Below are positions 42,210 through 50,840 of a DNA stretch of 64,000 bases, in pieces. A program made the position numbers and the translations under genes. Source of the stretch: Aeromicrobium sp. 9AM (GTDB lineage: Bacteria; Actinomycetota; Actinomycetes; Propionibacteriales; Nocardioidaceae); the NCBI RefSeq assembly GCF_902506105.1, contig NZ_LR733304.1:2919560-2983559 (forward strand), written 5' to 3'. Each line of letters begins with the position of its first letter. Within the stretch, counting starts at the first letter, position 1. Under the pieces are notes generated by a model, which made no database searches, was not told the origin of the DNA, and saw only the letters and a list, made by a program, of their open reading frames with translations.

Positions 42210-42851
42210 TCAGCCCACGACGCCGTACAGGCGATCGCCGGCGTCGCCGAGGCCCGGGACGATGTAGCCCAGGTCGTTGAGCTTCTCGTCGAGGCCGGCC
42301 GTCACGAGCGTCACCGGCACGTTGATCGCCGCGAGCTCTGACTCCAGGCGCGCGACGCCCTCGGGGGCCGCGAGCAGCGTGATCGCCGTGATGTCGTCGG
42401 CGCCACGCTTGACCAGGAACTCGATCGCCGCGGCAAGGGTGCCGCCGGTCGCCAGCATCGGGTCGAGCACGTAGCACTGACGCCCGGTGAGGTCGTCGGG
42501 CAGCCGCTCGGCGTACGTCACGGCCTCGAGCGTCTCCTCGTTGCGCACCATGCCGAGGAACCCGACCTCCGCGGTCGGCAGCAGCCGCTGCATGCCCTCG
42601 AGCATGCCCAGGCCCGCTCGAAGGATCGGCACGACGAGCGGCGGCGGGTCCGACAGGCGTACGCCCTTGGCCGGCGCGACCGGCGTCGTGACGTCGACCG
42701 TCTCGACCCGGACGTCGCGCGTGGCCTCGTACGCGAGCAGTGTCACGAGCTCGTCGGCGAGCCGCCGGAACGTCGGTGAGTCGGTGCGTTCGTCGCGCAG
42801 CACCGTCAGCTTGTGCGAGATCAACGGGTGGTCGGCGACGTGTACCTGCAT
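42210..42851 (-). CDS. upp: Uracil phosphoribosyltransferase
   Basis: This 213-residue enzyme makes UMP from uracil and PRPP (pyrimidine salvage, cytoplasm). The PRPP loop is [31 protein letters not shown] contacts the substrate, and the C-terminal [15 protein letters not shown] is the uracil-binding signature. Length and motifs are canonical. It is divergent from the tadA operon. Confidence 0.96.
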   Translation of the reverse strand: MQVHVADHPLISHKLTVLRDERTDSPTFRRLADELVTLLAYEATRDVRVETVDVTTPVAPAKGVRLSDPPPLVVPILRAGLGMLEGMQRLLPTAEVGFLGMVRNEETLEAVTYAERLPDDLTGRQCYVLDPMLATGGTLAAAIEFLVKRGADDITAITLLAAPEGVARLESELAAINVPVTLVTAGLDEKLNDLGYIVPGLGDAGDRLYGVVG

Positions 42852-42924
42852 GTCATGAGACTAGCGGTGCCCACGACAGGTCTGTCACCATCGCTAGGGA
42901 GCCCGTCCGACAGGAGGTGCACGC

Positions 42925-43392
42925 ATGGCAGAAGACGATGTCGACTTCGCCGTCGCCGCCTACCGCGACGAGGGCGAGTGGCAGGTCGTCGAGCTCAATC
43001 CGCGCCTCGGCGAGGACGTGGAGCAGCTGAGTCACGCGCTGAGCCGGTTCCCGTCCGACGACGGGGTGCTGGGCCTGGTGTCGATGAACGACGACTTCTT
43101 CGTGATCCTGCGCCGTTCGGGCACCCGCGTACGCGCGATGCTGTCGGACATCACCGCGGTGACGGACTGGCCGCTCGCGGTCGCCGTGGCCGACCTGCTC
43201 GACCTGCCCAACCTCGATGACGACGACGAGCCGCAGGCAGCCGGCGACCTCGAGCTGCTGAGCGACCTGGGCATGCCGGCGATGGACCTGGGCGTGCTGT
43301 GCGACGACGACGACCTCTATCCCGAGGACATCCTCCGCGATGTCGCGGAGCGTCTGGGGTTCGGCGACGAGTTCGAGGCCGTCATCGGGTGA
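42925..43392 (+). CDS. tRNA adenosine deaminase-associated protein
   Basis: This acidic 155-residue protein (DDDDEPQAAGDLELLSDLG, DDDDLYPEDILRDVAERLGF) is a family found only beside tadA in actinobacteria. Its exact job is unknown; coupling suggests help with TadA folding or regulation. CAGGAGG lies before the ATG, and its stop overlaps the tadA start. Confidence 0.88.
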   Translation: MAEDDVDFAVAAYRDEGEWQVVELNPRLGEDVEQLSHALSRFPSDDGVLGLVSMNDDFFVILRRSGTRVRAMLSDITAVTDWPLAVAVADLLDLPNLDDDDEPQAAGDLELLSDLGMPAMDLGVLCDDDDLYPEDILRDVAERLGFGDEFEAVIG

Positions 43393-43844
43393 CGTACGAA
43401 CACGAGATGGAGCAGGCGCTGCTCCTCGCCGAGTCCGCTCTGGCCGACGGTGACGTACCGGTGGGCGCGCTCGTCATCGATCCGACCGGCGTGGTCATCG
43501 GGCGAGGCCGCAACACCCGTGAGCGCGACGGCGACCCGACGGGCCACGCCGAGATCGTCGCGATCCGCGAGGCGGCGGCGGTCCGCGGCGAGTGGCGGCT
43601 CGAGGGCTGCACCCTCGTCGTGACGCTGGAGCCCTGCACGATGTGCGCCGGAGCGATTGTGTCGGCACGTCTTGAAAGACTGGTCTTCGGCGCGTTCGAC
43701 GACAAGGCGGGCGCTGTCGGGTCGCTCTGGGACGTCGTACGCGATCGCCGGCTCAACCATCGGCCGGAGGTCGTCAGCGGGGTGCTCGCCGAGCGATCGA
43801 CGACCATGCTCCAGCAGTTCTTCGCAGACCATCGAAAGGGTTGA
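43389..43844 (+). CDS. tadA: tRNA-specific adenosine deaminase
   Basis: GTG 43389 overlaps the upstream stop and gives 151 residues. TadA converts A34 of tRNA-Arg(ACG) to inosine; that tRNA is encoded at 12203. Zinc ligands and proton shuttle are visible in HAE (53-55) and PCTMC (82-86). Short size and all motifs are typical. Confidence 0.95.
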   Translation: MTYEHEMEQALLLAESALADGDVPVGALVIDPTGVVIGRGRNTRERDGDPTGHAEIVAIREAAAVRGEWRLEGCTLVVTLEPCTMCAGAIVSARLERLVFGAFDDKAGAVGSLWDVVRDRRLNHRPEVVSGVLAERSTTMLQQFFADHRKG

Positions 43845-44920
43845 GCAGCATCAGCTTCACGATCGAGGAGATCCAGGTCCCGGAGTCGATCGAGGGTCCG
43901 GGTTGGGAGGTCTTCGAGGAGTACGTGACCGTCCGCAACGCGGTCGAGACCCACACGATGGGGACGGACCTGCTGGAGATGTCGCTGCCCGACGTGTGGT
44001 CGGAGTATCGCGACAACCCGCACCGCACGCGTCGGCACTTCGCCGTGTGGCAGGACGGCGCGATCATCGGCCGGGGCATCGTCACGCTGCGACCGCAACA
44101 GCCCGAGACCGGCGCGCACCTGATGGCCGACATCCTGCCTGAGCATCGCCGCAGGGGCACCGGCTCGGCGCTGCACGAGGTCGTCGAGCGGGTCGCGCTC
44201 GAGGCCGGAGCCCCGGTGCTCAAGGTCAACCTCCCGCACGTTGCCACGGCTGGCGGGCCGCGTGTCGCGTCGGCCACAGGCTTCGGTGACCTGCCGGCCG
44301 ACGACGACGGGGTGCGATTCCTCCGCGCCCGGGGCTATGTGCTCGAGCAGATCAACCGCATCAGCCTCCTCGACACCGCCGGCCTCATGCAACGCGCGGA
44401 GCCCTTGCGCGAGGCGGCGGTCAGGGCTGCTGGAGACGACTACCGGGTCCTCACCTGGGCCGGCCTCACCCCGGATCGCTGGGCCCGGGACCTCGCTGAG
44501 CTGCGCACGCGGATGAGCACCGAGGCCCCTTACGCGGGACTGGTCATGACGGTCGACGAGTGGGACGTCGCCCGGGTGCGTGAGCACGATGCCCGGGTCG
44601 CCGAGAGCGGCCGGACGATCCTGACCGCCGCGGTGGAGCACGTGCCCTCCGGGACGTTGGCAGGCTTCTCCGAGCTCGTCCTGTCCGAGGGCAGGCCGCT
44701 CGCAACCCAGGAGGACACATTGGTGCTCCGCGAACACCGCGGCCATCGACTCGGCACGTTGGTCAAGATCGCGGCGGCCGACCTGCTGCTCGAGCGGGCG
44801 CCGGAGCGCGAGGCGATCGTCACGTGGAACGCCGAGGAGAACCGGCCGATGCTCGACGTCAACGAGGCGATGGGCTTCCGTGCGATCGGCTACGAAGGTG
44901 CGTGGCAGAGGAAGGTGTGA
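43841..44920 (+). CDS. Tandem GNAT N-acetyltransferase
   Basis: This 359-residue protein has two GNAT domains, about 1-185 and 190-359. The first has the acetyl-CoA loop LPEHRRRGTGSALH, the second REHRGHRLGTLVK (Q/RxxGxG/A). It overlaps the tadA stop by four bases (TTG start). Such double-GNAT proteins (as in mycothiol synthase) may acetylate thiol or amine metabolites. The acceptor here is unknown; homology to MshD is possible, but the gene lacks other mycothiol neighbours. Confidence 0.8.
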   Translation: MSSISFTIEEIQVPESIEGPGWEVFEEYVTVRNAVETHTMGTDLLEMSLPDVWSEYRDNPHRTRRHFAVWQDGAIIGRGIVTLRPQQPETGAHLMADILPEHRRRGTGSALHEVVERVALEAGAPVLKVNLPHVATAGGPRVASATGFGDLPADDDGVRFLRARGYVLEQINRISLLDTAGLMQRAEPLREAAVRAAGDDYRVLTWAGLTPDRWARDLAELRTRMSTEAPYAGLVMTVDEWDVARVREHDARVAESGRTILTAAVEHVPSGTLAGFSELVLSEGRPLATQEDTLVLREHRGHRLGTLVKIAAADLLLERAPEREAIVTWNAEENRPMLDVNEAMGFRAIGYEGAWQRKV

Positions 44921-44938
44921 CGGGAATAGGGAGTGTGG

Positions 44939-44959
44939 TAATCTAGTTGAACATTCAAC
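44939..44959 (+). promoter_or_regulatory. Promoter with GTTGAA-CA-TTCAAC operator for the LLM/FMN-reductase operon
   Basis: TAATCT (44939-44944) is a good -10; the dyad GTTGAA..TTCAAC (44946-44959) starts two bases after it and covers the transcription start. MarR- or TetR-type repressors bind such sites. No adjacent regulator gene is present. Confidence 0.5.
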
Positions 44960-44995
44960 AAGGTCATGGAAGGACCTTGGCGAAGGAGAAACCAG

Positions 44996-46141
44996 ATGAC
45001 CAGCATGCAGTTCGGACTCTTCACGGTCGGTGACGTCACACCCGATCCCGTGAACAAGACGATCCAGACCGAGCACGAGCGCATCAAGAACACCATCACG
45101 ATCGCCAAGAAGGCCGAGGAGATCGGCCTCGACGTGTTCGCGACCGGCGAGCACCACAACCCGCCGTTCGTGCCGTCCTCGCCGACGACGACGCTGGCCT
45201 ACATCGCCGCGCAGACCGAGAAGCTGATCCTCTCGACGTCGACGACGCTCATCACGACCAACGACCCGGTCAAGCTCGCCGAGGACTACGCGACGCTGCA
45301 GCACCTCGCCGACGGCCGCATGGATCTGATGCTCGGCCGCGGCAACACCGCCCCGGTCTACCCGTGGTTCGGCTACGACGGCAGCAAGGCTGTCGAGCTG
45401 ACGATCGAGCACTACCAGCTGCTGCGCCGCCTGTGGGACGAAGAGGTCGTCGACTGGGAGGGCCAGTTCCGTACGCCGCTGCAGGGCTTCACCGCGACAC
45501 CTCGCCCGCTCGACGGCGTCCCGCCATTCGTGTGGCACGGCAGCATCCGCACCCCCGAGGTCGCCGAGCTCGCGGCTTTCTACGGCGACGGCTACTTCGC
45601 CAACAACATCTTCTGGCCCAAGGAGCACTACATCCGGCTGATCAACTTCTATCGCCAGCGCTACCAGCACTACGGCCACGGCGAGCCGGAGCAGGCGATC
45701 GTGGGGCTCGGCGGCCAGTTCTTCATCCGCAAGAACAGCCAGGACGCGATCAACGAGTTCCGTCCCTACTTCGACAACGCCCCGGTGTACGGTCACGGGC
45801 CGTCGCTCGAGGACTTCACGGCACAGACGCCTCTGACGGTGGGCAGCCCCCAGGAGTTCGTCGAGAAGACGCTGGCGTTCGCCGACTACTTCGGCGACTA
45901 CCAGCGCCAGCTGTTCCTCGTCGACCACGCCGGTCTGCCGATCAAGATCGTCCTCGAGCAGCTCGACCTGCTCGGCGAGGTGTTGCCGACCCTGCGCGCC
46001 GAGTTCGACGCACGCCGGCCGGCGAACGTACCGGATGCCCCGACGCACGCGGCTCGCGTCGCGGCCCGGAATGCAGCGACCGAGGCGGCTGTTGAGACTG
46101 ACAGCTCGCTCCTTGAGCCTGTCGAAAGGACCAGCGTATGA
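44996..46141 (+). CDS. LLM-class flavin-dependent oxidoreductase (CE1758-like)
   Basis: ATG 44996 with GAAGGAG gives 381 residues. The luciferase-like barrel shows FATGEHHNPPFVPSSPTTTL, LSTSTTLITTNDPVKLAEDYATLQHLADGRMDLMLGRG (split), and PFVWHGSIRTPEVAELAAF. It belongs to the FMN-dependent group paired with an FMN reductase, encoded by the next gene whose start overlaps this stop. The last ten residues (SSLLEPVERT...) come from a dispersed repeat. The substrate is unknown. Confidence 0.88.
   Translation: MTSMQFGLFTVGDVTPDPVNKTIQTEHERIKNTITIAKKAEEIGLDVFATGEHHNPPFVPSSPTTTLAYIAAQTEKLILSTSTTLITTNDPVKLAEDYATLQHLADGRMDLMLGRGNTAPVYPWFGYDGSKAVELTIEHYQLLRRLWDEEVVDWEGQFRTPLQGFTATPRPLDGVPPFVWHGSIRTPEVAELAAFYGDGYFANNIFWPKEHYIRLINFYRQRYQHYGHGEPEQAIVGLGGQFFIRKNSQDAINEFRPYFDNAPVYGHGPSLEDFTAQTPLTVGSPQEFVEKTLAFADYFGDYQRQLFLVDHAGLPIKIVLEQLDLLGEVLPTLRAEFDARRPANVPDAPTHAARVAARNAATEAAVETDSSLLEPVERTSV
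46108..46130. repeat. Dispersed repeat element at the end of the LLM gene
   Basis: The element CCTTGAGCCTGTCGAAAGG matches the right arm at 51671-51693 with one difference over 22 bases. It supplies the last codons of the oxidoreductase and the leader of the FMN reductase gene. A decayed second arm (GTTGAGACTGACAG) lies at 46091. Confidence 0.7.
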
Positions 46142-46743
46142 CGAGGATCGTGGCAATCTCCGCCGGGCTGAGTGACCCCTCGACGACGCGCATGCTCGCC
46201 GACCGCCTGGTCGAGTCGGCCCAGCAGCAGTCGGGCGACGTGTCGGTCGAGGTCGTGTCCCTGCGGGAGCTGGCACACGAGATCACTGACGCGACGCTGA
46301 CCGGTTTCGCCCCGCCGCGCCTGCAGGATGCGATCGACAAGGTCGTGGCGGCCGACGGCCTGATCGCGGTCACGCCGATCTTCAAGGCGTCCTATCCCGG
46401 GCTGTTCAAGTCGTTCATCGACGTGCTCGAGGCGGACTCGCTGATCGGCAAGCCGGTGCTGCTCGCGGCTACGGGCGGCACGGCTCGCCACTCGCTCGCG
46501 ATCGACCACGCGCTGCGGCCGCTGTTCGCCTACCTCCAGGCGCTGGTCGTGCCGACGGGTGTCTTCGCGTCGCCCCACGACTGGGGCACTGACGGCACGA
46601 ACGCGCTCGGCCAGCGGATCGACCGTGCCGCCGGTGAGCTCGTCAGCCTGCTCAAGGGTGCCGGCACCGGCCGCGCCCCGTCGGACGACATCGACCTGTT
46701 CAGCGACACCTTCCTCTCGATCTCCCGCCCCTCCGTTCCCTAA
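46138..46743 (+). CDS. NAD(P)H-dependent FMN reductase (CE1759-like)
   Basis: This 201-residue flavodoxin-fold reductase: the N-terminal VAISAGLSDPSTTRMLADRL contacts the FMN phosphate, VTPIFKASYPGLFKSFIDVLE the flavin ring, and ATGGTARHSLAIDHALRPLF the catalytic face (split). It supplies reduced FMN to the upstream monooxygenase. The start ATG overlaps that gene's stop. The pair is a common two-component system. Confidence 0.9.
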   Translation: MTRIVAISAGLSDPSTTRMLADRLVESAQQQSGDVSVEVVSLRELAHEITDATLTGFAPPRLQDAIDKVVAADGLIAVTPIFKASYPGLFKSFIDVLEADSLIGKPVLLAATGGTARHSLAIDHALRPLFAYLQALVVPTGVFASPHDWGTDGTNALGQRIDRAAGELVSLLKGAGTGRAPSDDIDLFSDTFLSISRPSVP

Positions 46744-46873
46744 GGAGGCCGCCTGCGGCCGACTGGGAGCGAGCTCTGCGAGCGAAGGGCCGTGAGGTGA
46801 CATGCTCGCCCGAGCCTCTCGTCGTATGCCCCTTCGCTTCGCTCCCGCGGCTCGCAGAGCTCGCCGCTAGGGG
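46744..46873. repeat. Two-module GC-rich intergenic repeat, copy 2 (order B-A)
   Basis: Module B at 46744-46774 and module A at 46829-46873 repeat copy 1 (42074-42170) in swapped order. It separates convergent genes (FMN reductase and kinase). Confidence 0.75.
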
Positions 46874-46885
46874 ACGGGGTAGCCG

Positions 46886-47524
46886 TCAGATCAGGGTGCC
46901 GTCGACCACCAGGTCGGCGGCACTTTGTCGTGAGATGACCCGGCGGGCGTTCGGCTCGTCGACCTGCGCGACCCAGGCACGTGCATCCGCCTCGGGCTTG
47001 CCGAACTCGACGTGCCGCCGCACGAGCCGCTCGACGCGTACGTCGTCGGGGACGTCGACGAACCACACCTCGCCAAGTGCGGCGCGCACGTCGGACCACC
47101 CGCCCTCGTCGTCGAGCAGGTAGTTGCCCTCGCTCACGACGAGCCGGTCCTCCGGACGTATGGTGATGGCGCCGGCGATCGGCTGCTCCAACGTACGTTC
47201 GAAGTCGGGCGCGAGCACCTCGTGCTCCAGCTCGGTGCGCAGCCGCCGGAGCAGCGCGAGATAGCCGTACGCGTCGAAGGTCTCGATCGCACCCTTGCGG
47301 TCGAGGATGCCGCGCTCGGTCAATGCCGCATCGGCGAGGTGGAAGCCGTCCATCGGCACGTGCGCGACGCCGAGACCCTCAGCGCGCAGGCGTTCGACGA
47401 GGACCGCAGCGAGGGTGGTCTTGCCGGCACCGGGCGCCCCGGTGATGCCAAGCAACGCGCGGCCCTCAGCGGCAACGAGGCCGCGGGCCCGCGCGGCGAG
47501 CTCGTCGAGCAGAGCGGCCTCCAT
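46886..47524 (-). CDS. P-loop nucleoside/sugar kinase-like protein
   Basis: This 212-residue protein has Walker A GITGAPGAGKTT and the uridine-kinase-like VPMDGFHLAD and VVSEGNYLL motifs. The group includes fructose and nucleoside kinases and the pantothenate-kinase-like family; the substrate is uncertain. Start ATG 47524 shares one base with the stop of the methyltransferase gene upstream. Confidence 0.8.
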   Translation of the reverse strand: MEAALLDELAARARGLVAAEGRALLGITGAPGAGKTTLAAVLVERLRAEGLGVAHVPMDGFHLADAALTERGILDRKGAIETFDAYGYLALLRRLRTELEHEVLAPDFERTLEQPIAGAITIRPEDRLVVSEGNYLLDDEGGWSDVRAALGEVWFVDVPDDVRVERLVRRHVEFGKPEADARAWVAQVDEPNARRVISRQSAADLVVDGTLI

Positions 47525-48189
47525 CAGCCGGCTTCGCGGACGAGCTCTGCGGCCCACCGGCTGATGCTGGGGTCGACGGCGTCGGTGATGCGCTCCAGCG
47601 AACGTACGACCAGCCCGTCGCCGAAGGACTCGATCTCCGCGCGATCAAGCGGCCACGGCGGACCGTCGACCGCTTCGCCGTCATCGCGCGCCACCGCCAT
47701 GACGAACAGCGTGCCATCCGGAGCCACAAGACTGCGGACCCCGGCGATCGCGGCGGCGCGGACCGCGGCAGGCAGCGCCTGCACGTTCATGCTCTCGACG
47801 ACGAGATCGAAGGCGCCGAGCCACTCCTCCGGCAGCGCCAGCAGGTCACCTACCTGGTAGTCGACCGGCGACCCGGCATGCCGTTGGCGAGCCGCCTCGA
47901 TCGCGGTCGGTGCGATGTCGAAGCCGAGGGTGCGATAGCCGTGCCGCGCGATCAGCTCGGCATCGCGACCGTAGCCGCAGCCCACCACGACAGCAGAGCG
48001 ACCGGCACCGTCGGACGTACGCGACCCGATCCAGGCCTCGACCAGCTGCGACGGCGCATCCCGGTCCCACGGCACGACGGCGCGGCCCTCGGACGCCTCG
48101 GCGTAGAGGTCCTCGAACCAGGCCGTCGGATCGTCCGCGGCGAGCCGCTGGGCCGCCAGGTCGCGCGTGTGCTGGTCGGGATCCGCCAT
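47524..48189 (-). CDS. SAM-dependent methyltransferase, TPMT-like
   Basis: This 221-residue class I methyltransferase: WFEDLYAEASEG (N-terminal TPMT-like segment), VVGCGYGRDAELIARHG as SAM motif I, GFDIAPTAIEAAR as motif II. TPMT-like enzymes methylate thiols, selenium or small toxins; the substrate is unknown. It overlaps the dipeptidase stop by one base and the kinase start by one base, so the three are one unit. Confidence 0.82.
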   Translation of the reverse strand: MADPDQHTRDLAAQRLAADDPTAWFEDLYAEASEGRAVVPWDRDAPSQLVEAWIGSRTSDGAGRSAVVVGCGYGRDAELIARHGYRTLGFDIAPTAIEAARQRHAGSPVDYQVGDLLALPEEWLGAFDLVVESMNVQALPAAVRAAAIAGVRSLVAPDGTLFVMAVARDDGEAVDGPPWPLDRAEIESFGDGLVVRSLERITDAVDPSISRWAAELVREAG

Positions 48190-49253
48190 CAGCGTCCCTG
48201 AGCCGTGGCGTCGAGGACGCGCAGGACGTTGTCGCCCATGAGCTTGGCGAGGTCGAGGCTCGACCAGCCGCGCTCGGCGAGCCGGTCGATCAGGAGGGCG
48301 TGACCCGTGACATCGCCCATCCCCTCGGGGAACGAGGCGACACCGTCGTAGTCGCTGCCGAGGCCGATGTGGTCGACGCCGGCGACCTCACGGGCGTGCT
48401 CGACGTGTGCGACGACGTCGTCGACGGTCGTACGCGGTGCGGGCGTCGAGCGATCGCCGAACGACCAGTCGGCCGAGTCCTGGTTCACGAAGTAGGGCAC
48501 GTACGCGACCATGAGGACGCCGCCGTTGCCGGCAAGCCGCTGGAGCACGTCGTCCGGGACGTTGCGCGGATGGTCGGTGACCGCCCGGCACGACGAGTGG
48601 CTGAAGATCACCGGCGAGGTCGTCACGTCGAGCGCGTCGTGCATCGTCGTGGCGGCGACGTGCGACAGGTCGACCAGCATGCCGAGCCGGTTCATCTCCG
48701 CGACGACCTCGCGGCCGAAGTCGGTCAGGCCGTCGTGCTCGGGATCGTCGGTGGCCGAGTCGGCCCACGGCGTGTTGTCGTTGTGCGTCAGCGTCATGTA
48801 GCGCACGCCGAGCCGGGCGAAGTCGCGCAGCACCGCGAGCGAACCGTCGATGCTGTGCCCACCCTCGGCGCCGAGCAGCGACGCGATGCGTCCGCTCCGC
48901 CAGGCGCGGCGTACGTCGTCGCCGCTCCAGGCGTACGCGAGCTGATCGGGATAGCGGTCGATGAGGCGCCGGACGAAGTCGATCTGCTCGAGCGTGTAGG
49001 TGACCGCGTCGGCGCCCTGCTGCTCGCACGGCGCGTAGACCGACCAGAACTGCCCGCCGACCCCGCCACGACGCAGCCGGGGGAGGTCGGTCTGGTAGAC
49101 GCCGGTCATGTCGGCGTCGAGGCCGTCGACGGAGTAGGCGCGCTGGTCGCGCGCCTCCCACGCGAGGTCGTTGTGCCCGTCGATGAGGGGAGCGAGGCTC
49201 AGGGCCTCGATCGCGGCGGGCTGGCCGACGAGGACGGACGAGTGGTCAGTCAC
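48189..49253 (-). CDS. Membrane dipeptidase family M19 (renal-dipeptidase-like)
   Basis: This 354-residue zinc dipeptidase has the first-metal motif [10 protein letters not shown], the Glu bridge in [23 protein letters not shown] and SHSSCRAV for further His ligands, and the substrate Asp in [11 protein letters not shown]19 enzymes split dipeptides that may contain a C-terminal D-residue. No signal peptide is seen, so it acts in the cytoplasm on imported dipeptides. It lies between the SIS protein and methyltransferase genes with overlaps. Confidence 0.92.
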   Translation of the reverse strand: MTDHSSVLVGQPAAIEALSLAPLIDGHNDLAWEARDQRAYSVDGLDADMTGVYQTDLPRLRRGGVGGQFWSVYAPCEQQGADAVTYTLEQIDFVRRLIDRYPDQLAYAWSGDDVRRAWRSGRIASLLGAEGGHSIDGSLAVLRDFARLGVRYMTLTHNDNTPWADSATDDPEHDGLTDFGREVVAEMNRLGMLVDLSHVAATTMHDALDVTTSPVIFSHSSCRAVTDHPRNVPDDVLQRLAGNGGVLMVAYVPYFVNQDSADWSFGDRSTPAPRTTVDDVVAHVEHAREVAGVDHIGLGSDYDGVASFPEGMGDVTGHALLIDRLAERGWSSLDLAKLMGDNVLRVLDATAQGR

Positions 49254-49899
49254 GGTAGAGGCCCAGCTCCGACGCGAGCCGCTGGCGCTCGGCGAACCGC
49301 CGGTTGGCGCCCTTGGCGCTGGCGGTCGACAGGGTGGCCAGGAGGTCGATGACCAGCGCGACGACGGGCGGGGAGACCTCGGGTGTCTCGGGGTGCATGC
49401 TCAGGTCCTCGTCGACGTGGGCGTAGCCGGCGGTGTCGTCGGGGCCGATCACGATCACCTCGGTGGCGCGCTCGGCGAGCGGGTTGTTGTCGGAGTCGGT
49501 GATCAGCACGAGCGAGCCGCCGGCGTCGACGAACGGCAGGGCGGTGTCGATCGTGTAGCTGCGGAACCGGCGGAACGACAGCACGATCATGACGTCGCTC
49601 GCGCGTACGTCCGACAAGATGTCGAGCGGCCGCACGATCGTGCCGTCGACCAGGGTCACCTGGGCCAGCGAGTTGCTGAGCTTGGCGGCGAGCAGCGACG
49701 CGTACGTGAACGAGGTGGCTGCGCCGAGCACGAACCGCCGCCGTGCCCCGGTGATGCGTGCCGCCGCGGCCTCGATCATGGGGTCGGACAGCGCCCACTC
49801 CAGGCCCGCCTCGAACTCCTGGCGATGCGCGTCGATCAGCCGCGACTTCAAGATCGTGGCCGAGCGGGGCGCTCGGCTGGTGTCAGGACGTACGGTCAT
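49246..49899 (-). CDS. SIS-domain sugar-phosphate-binding protein without HTH
   Basis: This 217-residue protein resembles the C-terminal SIS half of MurR/RpiR regulators: [21 protein letters not shown] is the sugar-phosphate loop, and [19 protein letters not shown] and [20 protein letters not shown] follow. The N-terminal 50 residues are helical but lack a clear RpiR helix-turn-helix. It may be a sensor or isomerase acting on MurNAc-6-P-like sugars, in line with wall recycling. It overlaps both neighbours. Confidence 0.72.
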   Translation of the reverse strand: MTVRPDTSRAPRSATILKSRLIDAHRQEFEAGLEWALSDPMIEAAAARITGARRRFVLGAATSFTYASLLAAKLSNSLAQVTLVDGTIVRPLDILSDVRASDVMIVLSFRRFRSYTIDTALPFVDAGGSLVLITDSDNNPLAERATEVIVIGPDDTAGYAHVDEDLSMHPETPEVSPPVVALVIDLLATLSTASAKGANRRFAERQRLASELGLYRD

Positions 49900-50840
49900 C
49901 TGCCCAGCCTTCCGGACGAGGTGAGGGAGTGCGTGCGCGGGTCCTCGGGCGGCCCGAGCCGGAGCGTGGGGGAGGCGTCGGCACGCAGCACACCGGGCAC
50001 GCCGAGCGGGATGCTGTGCGCGCCGGGGCCGTGGCCGAAGCCGAGCTCACCGACCATGGGTACGCCCAGGGGCCCGAGCACCTCGAGGCAGAGGTCGTGG
50101 ATCTGCTCGACCGGCGAGCACTTGGCCCAGCTGCCGAGCGCGATGCCGGTGACGCCGTCGAACCAGCCCGAGCGGAGCAGGGTCTGGAGGTAGCCGTCGA
50201 TCCGGTACGTCGCCTCGGTGAAGTCCTCGAGCAGCGCGATGCAGCCGGAGTTGTCGAGCGGTGGCCGGTTGCGCGCGCCCGTCGTGAGCGACAGCAACGA
50301 GAGGTTGCCGCCGATCAGCGTGCCCTCGGCCTGGCCCTCGACGAGGGTGACCGCCTGCGGCGAGGTCCACGCGCGTACGGACTCCGGGCCGAGCACGGCG
50401 GTCCGCAGGGCGTCGCGCGCCACCGGGTCCTGCGTCAGGCTCGCGGTGCTGATCATCGGGGTGAACCAGGTCGGCACGCCGAGCTGCTCGCGGATCCACT
50501 CGTGCAGGGCCGTGATGTCGGAGCTGCCGAACAGCGGCTTGGGCTCGGCGGTCGCCATGGCGTCGCGGTCGAGCAGGTCGAGGATGCGTACGGCGCCGTA
50601 GCCGCCGCGGATGCAGAAGATCCCGGCGATGTCGGGGTCGCACCACGCCTGCTGCACGTCGTCGGCGCGTACGCGGTCGTCGCCGGACAGGTAGGCAGCG
50701 CGCGGGTGGACCGCGGTCGCGCTGGGATAGGTGACGGGTTGCAGGCCCCACGACTCGACCAGGCCGACGGCCACGGCCAGGTCGTTCGCCGGTGCCGGGC
50801 CGGCCGGTGCGACGAGCGCGACCCGGTTGCCCGGCCTCAT
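49896..50840 (-). CDS. LD-carboxypeptidase, family S66
   Basis: This 314-residue cytoplasmic peptidase: nucleophile Ser in FGSSDITALH (G-S-SD motif), FCIRGGYGAVRILD before it, the Glu in LLEDFTEATYRIDGYL, and His in LGFGHGPGAHSIPLG. S66 enzymes remove the terminal D-Ala from L,D-tetrapeptides in murein recycling. Overlaps with the SIS gene and ABC ATPase gene indicate one salvage operon. Confidence 0.93.
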   Translation of the reverse strand: MRPGNRVALVAPAGPAPANDLAVAVGLVESWGLQPVTYPSATAVHPRAAYLSGDDRVRADDVQQAWCDPDIAGIFCIRGGYGAVRILDLLDRDAMATAEPKPLFGSSDITALHEWIREQLGVPTWFTPMISTASLTQDPVARDALRTAVLGPESVRAWTSPQAVTLVEGQAEGTLIGGNLSLLSLTTGARNRPPLDNSGCIALLEDFTEATYRIDGYLQTLLRSGWFDGVTGIALGSWAKCSPVEQIHDLCLEVLGPLGVPMVGELGFGHGPGAHSIPLGVPGVLRADASPTLRLGPPEDPRTHSLTSSGRLGR

